A stretch of DNA of 64,000 bases from Massariosphaeria phaeospora. Its lineage: Eukaryota > Ascomycota > Dothideomycetes > Pleosporales. The position numbers and the translations under genes were made by a program. Position 1 is the first letter of the stretch. The number at the start of each line of letters is the position of its first letter. The notes below the pieces were generated by a model. That model was not told the origin of the DNA. It saw only the letters and a list, made by a program, of their open reading frames with translations, and made no database searches. The DNA lies in NCBI GenBank assembly GCA_011032825.1, contig JAADJZ010000026.1, positions 434,001 through 498,000 on the forward strand, in the 5' to 3' direction. Positions 1 to 9,713 of the stretch are shown here, piece after piece.

Positions 1-379
1 CACAGTATAATTATGGGTCCAAGCTCACGTAGAGCGATATATCTACATGTCGCGTCTCTGGACTGAAAAGCCGTTGAGTTGAGCCCTTCCCGCCGCTGAC
101 GAGGGCACCCATGTCTCCACCGATGCTTGAGCGGGTGCGGAGTCTCCACGCGTGCTTGGCTTCGTTCCCCAGATCTCCCTGTCCTTTATTCCACCAATGG
201 CGAGGCGGTCGGTCTCTCGTCGGCAGATAGTGCGGCATCACGGATAATCACCACCTACTGCATGCAACGAATGCCTGACGAATAGGCTGAAGGCCCTGCA
301 CATCGACCTGTGATTTTACCCTAGCCGCGGACGACTTGCAGCTTGGAGACTCGGGAAGATGGACGGAGCTGTAGCTCAA

Positions 380-425
380 GCGGGGGAATGCCAGGCCCAA
401 TACCCCCCCTCCGGAATGCATATAT
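380..425 (+). promoter_or_regulatory. Putative sugar-transporter promoter elements
   Basis: About 95-135 bases upstream of the transporter ATG are two matches to the CreA/Mig1 carbon-repressor consensus SYGGRG: GCGGGG at 380-385 on the plus strand and CTCCGG at 409-414 on the minus strand. A TATA-like GCATATATG follows near 417-425. CreA control of sugar porters is well known in filamentous fungi. The short consensus also occurs often by chance, so this is only a suggestion. Nothing else was recognised in bases 1-379. Confidence 0.3.
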
Positions 426-515
426 GAGAGTGACTGTCAGCAAGATTGTGTTACAACCTCTTGTCGCCGACTTCCTCTCCTCGCATTGAGCTTGTAGAGC
501 TTTGAAGTCGTCAAT

Positions 516-2442
516 ATGGGCCTCCCAACATTTCCCAAGATCTACAATGTCTACTTCCTGGCTATGGTCGCAACTATGGGTGGCATGCTCTTTGGTTTCG
601 ATATTTCTTCAATGAGCGCCATTATTGGAACTAAACAGTACAGGTGAGTGCGTTCTCCTCAAGTGTCGTTCGGAATCTACCACTTGATCCCATCTAACAT
701 CAAAATCTAGGAACTATTTCAACAACCCCAATGGACTCGCTCAAGGTGCTATTGGCTCCGCATTGGCTGCTGGATCCGTTGTCGGCTCGATCGTTGCTGG
801 TCCTGTCTCCGATAAGATAGGACGTCGAAACTCATTGATGTTTTCCTGCATCTTTTGGCTCATTGGTACTTCACTGCAGGTTGCTACCAATGGTCGCGGC
901 ATGCTGATTGCTGGGCGTGTTTTTAACGGTGTAACCGTTGGAATAACCTCATCCCAAGTGCCCGTCTATCTCGCCGAAGTTGCGAAGCACAGCCAACGTG
1001 GTGCCATCATTATCATCCAGCAACTTGCCATTGAATGGGGCATTCTTTTCATGTCAGTATAGGTACTCAAACAGACCGGCGGTAGCTAACACCAAAAAGG
1101 TACTTCATTGGCTATGGTTGCTCGTTTATTGGTACCGAAACGGATACGGCTTCCTTCCGAACAGCGTGGGGCATCCAGTTCGTCCCCTGTGTCTTCTTCA
1201 TGATCGGTCTTCCTTTCTTGCCGGAGTCGCCTCGATGGTTGGCTATGGTGGACCGCACCGACGAAGCAGTCCATATCCTTGCGAACATCCACGCCGGCGG
1301 CAATATCGAGGATCCGTATGTCATTGCAGAGTACGAGGAGATCGTCACGGTCCTTACTGCGGAACGGCTCGCCCCCAAGTCCTGGAGGAAGTTTGTCTAC
1401 AACGGCATGTGGCGCAGGACGTTGGCTGGATTCTCCGTTCAGGCGTGGCAACAACTATCGGGAGCGAACGTTATGGTAACTTTGCCCAAGTTATATTACA
1501 TTTATTGTGAGCTAATCATATTTTAGACATATTACGTAGTCTACATTTTCTACATGGCGGATCTCAAGGGCAACGTCAACTTGATCTCATCCGGCGTTCA
1601 GTATGCTCTGTTCATTCTGTTTTCGACTATCATGTTCTTCTTCGTCGACAAGATTGGTCGGAGGACATTGCTGGTATGGGGTGCTATCGCTATGGCCTTT
1701 TGCCACTTCGTCGTAGGCGGTGTACTTGGGTCGAACTACGAATATGTACCTGGTAAGCAAAGATCTCGTGCCCTTAAGTACTATGGTATGCTAATCATGC
1801 GTCAGGTGGTGTCGAGGGCGATGCGAATGTTGTTATGCGAGTAACTGGAGCGCCCGCTCATACCGTCATCGCATTCTCTTACCTTCTTATCATCATGTTT
1901 GTATTGCCCATACTCGTGCAGATTCCAACTAACGCCACACAGATACGCTCTGACTCTTGCGCCCATATGCTGGGTATATGCTGCCGAGGTGTGGTCCCTT
2001 GAGACTCGCGCTTGGGGTATGGGTATCGCTGCCATCGGAAACTGGCTGTTCAACTTCGCCATCGGACTCTTCATTCCTCCAGCTTTCCTGAATATCCGCT
2101 GGAGACTCTTCATTGTGTTTGGAGCACTTTGCTTGGGCGGCGCGATCCAATTCTACTTTACGTATCCCGAGGTATGTTACCACCAACTCTGCTGAGCAGG
2201 AATTTGCTGACATTACGATTTAGACTTGCGGCAAAACCATCGAAGAAATTGAGATTCTTTTCGGTGACGATGGACCCCGTCCATGGACGACTAAGAAGGG
2301 CAACTCTCGTATCGACCGGGAAATCGAAGCGGTCACCCATCTGCAAGCCAAAGATGAGGCACGAGCTAGTATCAGCAAGGTCATTGAGGAGGAGAAGCAG
2401 GCTATGACTGGTTCGAAAGGACTCAAGACTGAATCCGTATAG
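516..2442 (+). CDS. MFS sugar (hexose) transporter
   Basis: Seven exons (introns 644-710, 1053-1099, 1476-1526, 1753-1805, 1897-1942 and 2172-2223, all GT-AG and frame-consistent) give a protein of 536 residues, a normal length for the sugar-porter family. Visible family signatures are GGMLFGFD in helix 1, the D-K-I-G-R-R loop after helix 2 (and again in the second half), PESPRWL after helix 6, QQLSG in helix 7 and PAEVWSLETR-like AAEVWSLETR late in the protein. The ATG at 516 is the first in frame. It is followed by a short N-terminal tail and hydrophobic helix 1, as in Hxt/monosaccharide porters. It should act as a plasma-membrane proton symporter or facilitator for hexoses. The substrate cannot be read from the sequence. 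The last 60 residues are charged and cytosolic. Confidence 0.93.
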
Positions 2443-2877
2443 ACCTGCTCAATAGTCTTCGGGTCTAGAACCAGTCTTTGGCTGAGCAAGATGAGGGATA
2501 AGGTACGACGATACTTGATACCCATACGTCGGAGTACATCTCTGAAAGAGGAAACACAATTCTTTCGCTATTCATTGTTCTGATTCGTGACCCCCAGGTC
2601 CAAAGGTATATCTTTCCAGAGTATAGTAGAATCCCTTAGACGCTCACCAGAAGTGCACGGGAGATTCAAGATTCCGCGCCATGACCATGCAAACCATGTC
2701 TTCCAAATGCCCTGCAAACTATGTCAACACCGACCATACCTGGTTAGTTGTTTGTCAATCCCCCTCTCGCCCCCCCTCCAAAATACTTCAAGTACCCAAC
2801 TCCTTATCGTTACTATCACACCCGCCCCCTCTCCCACAACAGCCTTTCTTCCTCCACACTCCTATCTACACACCACT

Positions 2878-3141
2878 CTATTTCCATCGCCCTCCCCCGT
2901 CCCCCCATATCCACCCAAACAGTTCCCAAAACCGCCTCTCGCCCAGCTCATCCCCGCACCTCTCACACAACTTCTCTACATACACCTTCTCTAATGTACC
3001 ATTCTGTGTAGCATCAACGTCCGGGCATTCGACAGTCAGGCCTGCTGGGCCGAGAATAAACGTTCCGCGACCGCAGTTTACGGGGCGCGGGGGCAGGGGC
3101 GTGTGGCAGGCTGGGCAGGTGGTGTGCTGGATGTGGCACAT
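2878..3141 (-). CDS. Possible small Cys-rich protein, unrecognised
   Basis: An uninterrupted ATG-to-TAG ORF of 87 residues starts MCHIQHTTCPACH and holds Cys at about positions 2, 9, 12, 23, 38, 58 and 61, including two CxxC pairs (CPAC and CERC). Short fungal proteins that begin MCxxxxxxxxCxxC and look zinc-ribbon-like are common in Pezizomycotina. The pattern is suggestive but I cannot name a family. There is no signal peptide. The C-terminus is Trp/Gly-rich and overlaps the CT-rich low-complexity stretch, so the true 3' end could differ, for instance through an intron. A chance ORF remains possible. Confidence 0.35.
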   Translation of the reverse strand: MCHIQHTTCPACHTPLPPRPVNCGRGTFILGPAGLTVECPDVDATQNGTLEKVYVEKLCERCGDELGERRFWELFGWIWGDGGGRWK

Positions 3142-4030
3142 GGTTGTGGTAAGTAGGGGTCGTGTCGTGGCGATAGTGGGGAAAGGGGAAAGGAAAAGGG
3201 AAAAGTAGAGGTTTGTATGGTACTAGGGGATATAGAGACAGTTGTGAATCTAGCAAAACAACATGCCGCCCAAATAGTAAGAATCTAGTGATTTCCCTAA
3301 CATTATAACTCACTGCATTACTCCCTGGAATTGATGTCCCGACCGCGCCCTTCAATAACAGCCTCCCAATCACGTATTTGCTTAGCAGGTAGTATCTCCT
3401 ATGTCTAAATTTTTCCAACTAACGAAAACGATCCACTACGACTGGTTATATAGCTAAGGCCCGCGTTCCTGTGCCTATCATACTACCTGGTCAACGGTTC
3501 TGGTATTTGTCTAGGCGGTTTCACGTATATAGTACGTACCTATTTGGAATAAGAGATGTGACGAGATGATATGGATAGAAGAATAACGCGCTCGCGGGCG
3601 TGGGGTGGAAGCGTAGACATGCGCACTCCAATCCCCTCCACTTCACTGAATCCACTGCGCCGAAATCCGTCTATCTAGCTAGGCCGCGCTACTATCATCA
3701 TGCAATGCGGCGTAGTCAATCTAGTTCGCGAAGCGGAGGCTGAGGCTGAGCGGGAACTAAACTAAGCACGGGCTTGCAAAGTAACTAGGATTTCCGTGCG
3801 TTGGTTGTTAAGGTGTAGTATGTTGTGGCACAGTGCGTACGTACCCCTGTTAGCGATGTTGGCTAGGGGACGGGATGGGATGGGATGGGGGGCGGTGAGG
3901 CGCAGATACGTTGGAAGGATTAGTGGATTGAAGGACGTGCGTTTGTGGAATGTCTGTGTATTTGTTATAGGGATATCGATATTGAATAACGCATATGGGT
4001 CAAATTGCATAGTTTGACTGATTGCGTTGC

Positions 4031-4060
4031 TTTGATTTGATTTGATTTGATTTGATTTGG
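4031..4060. repeat. TTTGA pentanucleotide microsatellite
   Basis: About five to six head-to-tail copies of TTTGA occur in intergenic DNA. No function is evident. Confidence 0.85.
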
Positions 4061-4266
4061 GCTCAACTGCTGGCATGAAGTGCAGGAGCGGGAAACAGGG
4101 TATTCGTGAATGCTGCGAAAAGGACTGGATGTTTGACCGTGAAAGCGAGAAGGGGGAAACGCGCCCCAATACCGTCAAATGAGGAAGGAGATGGCGAAAA
4201 CCGAGAGCCGAACAGGAGAGCATGAGAAGAGACAGCGAGGGCCCTTTCCCAGAGTTTCTGCCAGCT

Positions 4267-4980
4267 CTACGGCGACGTCGTATGCACAATCGTCGGTATC
4301 TGCACCTGCGACGGCACCGCACCCTCGCTGCTCTTCCTATCATAATACCTCTGACTTGCCGCACTCGTACTCCTCGGCCTCGTCTTTACATTGCCTAAAT
4401 CCCCGTCTGCATCCAGCATCGGACTCAATGGACTCAGCGCCAGACTGCCACCCACACTATATCTACTGCTGGCCCTGCTCAGGCCACTAACCGTGTTCAG
4501 ATTCTGATCTTCGATGGGACTGCGCTCACGATCAAGCGTCGTCTTATCGAGCGCAGGCGTGACATGCAGTGGAATCAAGCTGACCGTGTCCATACTAGCG
4601 CGTTTGTTCCGTGCGTCGTGCATTTCCGTGTCGACGTACAGACTCACGCTGGACCCGCGATGGCGGGTGAACATGTTCGATTTGTCGTCTTCGGGAGTGG
4701 GGGCTGCGTTGGCGAGGAGGCCGGCTTTGGCGGAGCTCGAGGAGCGAAAGGGCCGGTAGGAGGATTGGCGGTGGGATGGTGGGAGCTTGGCTTTTGCGGC
4801 GCGGCGGTGTAGGTACCAGAGCACCATCGTCGTGGTGAAGACGAGGGCAAAGACGGCAAAGATGGAGACGGCGACAATGGCGGGAGTGCCCCATTTTCCG
4901 GAGGAGTTGGGCGGTGGAGGGGTAGGGTCTTTATTGGCGTTGTCGGTTTGGCCTTCAGCGTTGAGGGGGTGAGGTGCCAT
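4267..4980 (-). CDS. Single-pass membrane protein, hypothetical
   Basis: An intronless ORF of 237 residues from the ATG at 4980; an in-frame upstream ATG at 5022 would add 14 residues. A Pro-rich N-terminus of about 30 residues precedes one strong transmembrane segment (near WGTPAIVAVSIFAVFALVF) and a basic stop-transfer run (WYLHRRAAKAK). A long Ser/Thr/Arg-rich tail follows with Ser-Arg phosphorylation-like motifs and an acidic patch. There is no cleavable signal peptide, so an N-out/C-in type III topology is likely. Architecturally it resembles the many fungal mid2/wsc-like or unclassified single-span proteins, but it lacks their Cys-rich ectodomain. No function is assigned. Confidence 0.65.
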   Translation of the reverse strand: MAPHPLNAEGQTDNANKDPTPPPPNSSGKWGTPAIVAVSIFAVFALVFTTTMVLWYLHRRAAKAKLPPSHRQSSYRPFRSSSSAKAGLLANAAPTPEDDKSNMFTRHRGSSVSLYVDTEMHDARNKRASMDTVSLIPLHVTPALDKTTLDRERSPIEDQNLNTVSGLSRASSRYSVGGSLALSPLSPMLDADGDLGNVKTRPRSTSAASQRYYDRKSSEGAVPSQVQIPTIVHTTSP

Positions 4981-6311
4981 GGTGTTTTGGGTGCGCGGCA
5001 GTATATTCGGAGGCGATGCCACCCAAACCGTGAAGCTGAGATATTTCTAGTACAGACCGGATGGCGATGCAGCCTTATATGAGACGGGGCAGGAGCTGAG
5101 AAATACGAATTAAGAATTATGCCACCCGCAGCTGAAACGCTTCTTGTTTTTTGAGGCTCGAGGTTGAACTTGAAGGAACTAGATAGCTTGTAGAGCGGAC
5201 ACAAACCGCAAGACAGCTGTTTGCCTGGGCAACAGGCAGAAGATATACCAGCGTAAGAGATGAGATGCTTGCGCTTAGGCCTGCCACGACTGTCTGCTAT
5301 GTGGACTGAGCAAAAGGCGTCCAACATGTCGTCAGTTCGGCAACATGTAGCTCAGCCTCGCGCACCCGCGCAGGTGCTGAATCTTCGAAGCGCTGCGGCT
5401 TGAGTCATGGCTGGACCACGCCACTTTTTACGCCCCGCTCGTGCAGCATTGATTGTCATTGGTGTGACTCTTGAATTCGTATGATGAGCTTGACGAAAGA
5501 TGCGAAGAAATACGGTAACCTTTGATGTGACTAAGCGGGTGTTGTTAATAAGAGTTGGTGTGCATAGATGGGCGTGGCACAGCGGCCAGCAAGATGTCCA
5601 TTCACAGTGGAGAAGTCAAGCCTTTGCGCACAGAGGGCTTGGAACGCGGGCCAGTCGGCGTAAGTGTGATGCGCGCGTGCTAGCCACGTCTCTTGCGGTT
5701 GCTGTTTACAGGTCGCGCGGCTGAACAGTTGCTCCATCTGTGGTGTTCAGCTCGTGAAGATGGACATTTGATACGCAAGTAGTGCTACATTTTCAGCCAC
5801 TTCTTTGTCCTACCGATCGTTAAATCTGATCTGGACCTGGTTTGAACAAGGTGATTACGGCGCGGGAGCTGCCATGCTGGGGAATCGTCGTGAGCAGGGC
5901 GTCCGGCTGCTCCCAGCTTCAACGCCAGTGTCTGCACCGCTCCGCCACCGCTGCGCTAACCAGGACGAAACGAGTGGAGGTGAGGCTAGACGGCGCCCCT
6001 CGTGGCTGTGTTTAAGCCGCACTCGCGCTTCCTATGCAAAGCTTCGCCGTGGGGGCTATTGCGAGGAAGCCGTAAAGCTTTGGAGGTGCGACGCCGTGAG
6101 ATGGCCAACGTGAGTGGCCGCCGTGAGGGGCGTAGGCTAGATGTGAAATGGGGCACCCGGGCGAGAGTGCGCATGATGGATAAAGGAGCTCCCGTGCGAC
6201 TGGCGATGGCCAACCGGCTTGTTGTTGATGGTGGAAGGCCTGACAACGAGCGGACCATGTTCGTGCCTGCGGTTGAGCCTGCGTTATGCCGAATCCGTCC
6301 ATCGCGTCATA
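4981..6311. other. Intergenic, no supported gene
   Basis: This is 1.3 kb upstream of the membrane-protein gene, running up to the Tc1/mariner insertion. Short ORFs on both strands (for example 5805-6113 and 6002-6424 plus) overlap each other in several frames and show no domain, splice logic or signal peptide. The second also runs into the transposon end. I see nothing functional here beyond the presumed promoter of the membrane-protein gene. Confidence 0.5.
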
Positions 6312-6353
6312 CTGTGGTATCAGGCATAAGTATTATCGCCCTGGCTCCGGAAA
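6312..6353 (+). repeat. Left terminal inverted repeat of Tc1/mariner element
   Basis: The outer 26 bases are identical to the reverse complement of 7701-7726. The inner 16 bases match 7665-7680. Compared with the right end, 20 bases between the blocks are absent, so this end is a shortened repeat. Confidence 0.9.
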
Positions 6354-6413
6354 ATGGTGATCAACTAAACCAAGTTGGGATGAATGGATTCTTGAACGAT
6401 ACGCTCGCTTGTT

Positions 6414-7502
6414 TTAATACTTAGTGTGCCCGCCCTTGGCGTCAATTACTGCCTGGCACCTCTCTGTCATACTATCTATCAAGGAGTTAAGGTATTCAAG
6501 TGAAATAGCTTCCTAGGCCTCGTTCACAACCACACGAAGCTGATCATATGTGCGCTGCTTGCCTGCAGAGAAGTCTGGATGATTAAGTTCAATCCAGTCC
6601 TTCATCTTATTCCACACGGCCTCAATTGGATTGAGATCAGGTGAAAAGGCAGGCCAAAATATAGGATAAATACCCCGTTCATGCAGCTCTTTTAAAGTAA
6701 AAGCAGCTGAATGTCCAGGCGCCCCACCCTGCATAAAGGTAAGCTGAGGACGCATCCTCAGCCATCCATGAACAAGTGGCACTATCCTCTCACAGTATCT
6801 TTCCTTGTTGATTAACCCCCATTCTTTTTCTCAAAAAAGGCATGGACCTTTCTCCCTGCCTGAGAAACAGGCCTAGAACATCCAGCCTCTTTTCTTACGG
6901 AGTTTGTCCACAAGACAGGTGTCATCTAATTCCTCTCTAGGTAGCCGTGTTACCTACTTTCTCCGGTGCCGGCCTCCAGTAACCCAAGTCTCATCACTCC
7001 ATAAAATCCTCTCCCATCTCCAGCGTTCCCACCCAACGTGTTCCTCTGCCCATGCTAAGCGTATATCCTTATTCTGTTGAAAAAGTGGTGGCTTTGCAAG
7101 AGCAATACGTCGTGTATATCCAGCTGTACGAAGGGCGTGGCGGATAGGGTACTCAGTAACATTCCATTCACTAAAATGATTTGCCAAGGCTGCCCAGCTC
7201 ATCTGTCTTGTGGCCCTACTCTGTCGAACAAACTGGATAAGCTCCTCAACCTGTTCAGGACTTAAGAGTGGTAGTCTGCCAGATCTCTTCTTTGGGGTAG
7301 GAGGGACTCCTTCAGAGTATCTAACCTGGGCTTTAGATACTCCAAGCTGGGTAGATATGAATGAGCGTGAATAGCCTGCTTGGGCGAGTACTTGAACACG
7401 GATCCGATCATCACGGCTGATAAAATGAGAATAGCGTGGTATGCGTAGTGTGCGTGGTGTGCGTAGTGTGCGTGGAAGCTCATTAAGATGAGATAAAAGC
7501 AT
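6414..7502 (-). pseudogene. Tc1/mariner transposase with four nonsense codons
   Basis: One continuous frame of 362 codons, the normal length for the family, runs from ATG 7502 to TAA 6414. The N-terminal half has the helix-turn-helix region (near SFISTQLGVSKAQVRY) and the first catalytic Asp in WSDETWVTGG. The C-terminal half has FMQGGAPGH and SPDLNPIEAVWN. In-frame stops at 6954-6956, 6873-6875, 6831-6833 and 6513-6515 each fall where the family carries Trp (after RHRRK, in WMF-W-CFSG, in LF-W-EKEW, in NEA-W-EA). All are explained by single G-to-A changes of TGG. The second catalytic Asp (MQDxAPxH in the family) is Gly here. The copy cannot make active transposase. Confidence 0.92.
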
Positions 7503-7664
7503 TGTTGAGATAAGATAGAAGCATTATTGAGATAAGATGGAAGCATAGAACAAGAAGCGAGCATGAGGATAAAGAGGCTACGTGGCATCAGCATTGTTTC
7601 TTATACAAACTAGTATGGATGGGGATGTAACTTACACAGTAGGGCTACTTAGCAGTATGACTAA

Positions 7665-7726
7665 TTTCCGGAGCCAGGGCCCATGCTCGGCGGTCCAGGT
7701 GATAATACTTATGCCTGATACCACAG
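7665..7726 (-). repeat. Right terminal inverted repeat of Tc1/mariner element
   Basis: This 62-base end contains both conserved blocks plus the 20-base spacer (7681-7700) that the left end lacks. It ends in CCACAG next to the TA target duplication. Confidence 0.9.
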
Positions 7727-8265
7727 TACTTCGGCGACATACCTTTGTACCCACATCTGTTTCTCCAGATTATCGCACACCATTTCTTCATCTTCGCTGT
7801 CTCGTTTTCGTGGATTCCATGTTGGTATGTAAGCTATCGATATTATTGTATTCTGTTACGAGATGCTCTCTTACAGCTGCAGGCCTAAACATGCAACACT
7901 CATCCCTGGCCGGGTGCTCGGAATCGTTCTCAAAGGATTTGCATTTGCCAATTGTGTTTCAGGATTTGGGGGCTTATATGTGTGGCTGGTATTCATCGGC
8001 AGTGCCGAACCTCGCTGCTCCAGGCTTAGCGTCAGGCTTCCACGACGTTGAGGCCTCCAAGTAATTTGCGATCTGATATGCTAAATGATGCGGCTGTGCA
8101 CTCGGAACTCAGAGAAACCTTTTGCTGAAGAATCCAGCGTATCGTGTCTGTCGGGGCATCGTCACGGGGAACGGCTTTCACAAAGTTCAATCTTTATGGA
8201 TTATTCAATCTAGTGTCTAATGGGCAAATAGTATGTGGGTGGGTATATGACTCCACTAAATGCTA
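7727..8265. other. Intergenic, no supported gene
   Basis: Only short ORFs occur here; the longest, on the plus strand, starts inside the transposon end. No domain or RNA gene was recognised. Confidence 0.45.
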
Positions 8266-8393
8266 ACGATGCCCCCCCATTCCATGCTGATAGTTCATTC
8301 GGCTTTTTAGTTGTCCGTGGCCTCAGCCAAACGATGCCCCATTCCACGCTAATAGTTCCATTCAGCCTTTTAGTTGTCCATGGCCTCAGCCAG
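8266..8393. repeat. Tandem duplication of the APH gene 3' end
   Basis: Two head-to-tail units of about 64 bases (8266-8330 and 8331-8393) share roughly 85-90% of bases, beginning ACGATGCCCC and ending CCTCAGCCA. The right unit includes the last codons and stop of the kinase gene at 8370. The left unit is an extra copy lying beyond the stop, in the 3' untranslated region. Confidence 0.85.
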
Positions 8394-9713
8394 GCTCTTC
8401 GGCTCGCCTTTTTCCAGCTCGTCCAACCACTGACTGACATAGCGTCTAGTGGGTTCATACCCGCAATAGTCGACAGCCGACTCAAAATCTGCTTTGAATT
8501 TGCTCTCGTCGTAAATCTTGACCCATTCCGGTAGTTGGCGCCCCATCTCCTCGAGGAAGAACTGCCGCAGCTGTGTCTTCTCGTATTCTTCACGGTTAAG
8601 CCAGTACAGTGGGTTGATTTCCACGGTGCCATCCTCCTTGGTTTCGTTCATGCAAATGTCTGGATCCGGGCATTCGTCGTTTGTGCGTTTCCTTAGGAGC
8701 TTGGGGATCTTGCACGCATAATACAGCGGTACTGTAGTGATGCATTCCCAATCGATAACGCCGGCAACCTGCAGGTTTGTCTTGTCCGTGTCGTCCACAA
8801 GAAAGTTCATCCCTGATAGGTCGTGGTGGTGGAGCACAAATTCTTCATCGGACTGATCCGGTGAGAAGACGCTGGGAAGAGCTTTGAGTAGTCGTTCTGC
8901 ATTCGCTTTGCAGTCTCCCAAAGATTCAATTTCGTCCTCGTCCAGACCGTCGGGTAGATTGGTAGTATCGTTGATGACAAATTGAATGCGTGCTGCAAGC
9001 CAGTCATGGCTGTTCTTGAACATACCTCGTGGGACATCGTGTTTAAGGTGGTTGCCAGCAAATAATGGGACAGAAACAATACCGCTTAGATGATGTCGAT
9101 GTTGAACTGGGCCATCGCCGTTGCCGGGCATATCTGATGTAGCATGCGATTCGTCCAAAATAGCACACCGGTGGACATCGTCTGCAGTATACAAACTCCC
9201 AATTGCATTGGAGCGCATTTGGAACGTCTGTACGAGGTAGGAAATAAGCTTCCTCACCATAACTTTCTTCATAAGCCAGCTCACTTCATGCCACATAGGC
9301 TCGAATGGCTTACCCGGTACGCGGTCCATAATCATCCACTCAAAGCCCAATTCGTTGTTGTTGGGCTCATATCGTAGGACGCGTGGGATAGGTATATCAG
9401 TGTGCCGACGAACATAGGTAATCGTAGCATATTCGCTCATGGTCTTAAGTTCTGGTTGGACGGGGAGAGTGACGCGCAGGACGTAGTTGCCTTTGCCGCA
9501 TTGAATGGCGTAGACTTTGTTCAACGCTCCTTGTCCGAGAAATTCAAGCGAGCAAACTGCGTCCTCAGAGAGCGCAAGCTCGCGACGGACGATTTTGGAA
9601 ATTATCGCCAAGTTCGGTTCGATGGTCCACTTAGCCTTTGGCCCTAAGAAGTTTTCCATGTCCCAGAATAACCCATTTTGTGGGTCAACTGTAGAATTGT
9701 TTGCTGATTCCAT
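8370..9713 (-). CDS. APH-family phosphotransferase, copy 1
   Basis: An intronless ORF of 447 residues. The frame is open upstream to 9821, but only through a TTG; the first ATG is at 9713. The fold is that of aminoglycoside phosphotransferase/choline-kinase-like enzymes (Pfam APH). A nucleotide-loop region (LGQGALNKVYAI) is followed by VLRVTLPV with the likely ATP-binding Lys position altered. The catalytic loop HHDLSGMN fits HxDxxxxN, and GVIDWE supplies the metal-binding Asp. These genes are greatly expanded in filamentous fungi and their substrates are mostly unknown; antibiotic resistance should not be inferred. The C-terminal 120 residues (EEYEKTQLRQFFLEEM, PEWVKIYDES) are shared with the other two copies in the window. 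The gene is divergent from a broken small-protein gene at 10480. Confidence 0.87.
   Translation of the reverse strand: MESANNSTVDPQNGLFWDMENFLGPKAKWTIEPNLAIISKIVRRELALSEDAVCSLEFLGQGALNKVYAIQCGKGNYVLRVTLPVQPELKTMSEYATITYVRRHTDIPIPRVLRYEPNNNELGFEWMIMDRVPGKPFEPMWHEVSWLMKKVMVRKLISYLVQTFQMRSNAIGSLYTADDVHRCAILDESHATSDMPGNGDGPVQHRHHLSGIVSVPLFAGNHLKHDVPRGMFKNSHDWLAARIQFVINDTTNLPDGLDEDEIESLGDCKANAERLLKALPSVFSPDQSDEEFVLHHHDLSGMNFLVDDTDKTNLQVAGVIDWECITTVPLYYACKIPKLLRKRTNDECPDPDICMNETKEDGTVEINPLYWLNREEYEKTQLRQFFLEEMGRQLPEWVKIYDESKFKADFESAVDYCGYEPTRRYVSQWLDELEKGEPKSLAEAMDN

Larger units (their letters stand above)
2443..4266. other. Intergenic, C-rich low complexity, mostly empty
   Basis: Between the transporter stop and the next convincing gene is 1.8 kb with a CT-rich stretch (about 2750-2960) and no ORF showing family features, apart from the small Cys-rich candidate listed separately. 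A plus-strand ORF at 2681-3208 and a minus-strand ORF at 3762-4364 are low-complexity translations without domains and were not accepted. Confidence 0.5.
6312..7726 (-). mobile_element. Tc1/mariner-family DNA transposon, complete but dead
   Basis: The 1,415-base element is bounded by inverted repeats whose outer 26 bases match perfectly (6312-6337 and 7701-7726, starting CTGTGGTATCAGGC). It is flanked on both sides by TA (6310-6311 and 7727-7728), the target duplication expected of Tc1/mariner. A second matching block of 16 bases lies inside each end (6338-6353 and 7665-7680). On the right the two blocks are separated by 20 bases that are missing on the left. The interior codes on the minus strand for one transposase reading frame with four stops. 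The intact ends suggest a fairly recent insertion; the coding decay suggests RIP. Confidence 0.93.

Noticed and set aside
3762..4364. Minus-strand ORF of 200 codons
   Set aside because: Arg/Ser-rich low-complexity translation through a microsatellite, overlapping the 3' end of the membrane-protein gene; no domain.
6513..7502. Frameshift between the two transposase halves
   Set aside because: The two halves are in the same frame (720 bases between their starts); only four nonsense codons separate them, so no frameshift is needed.
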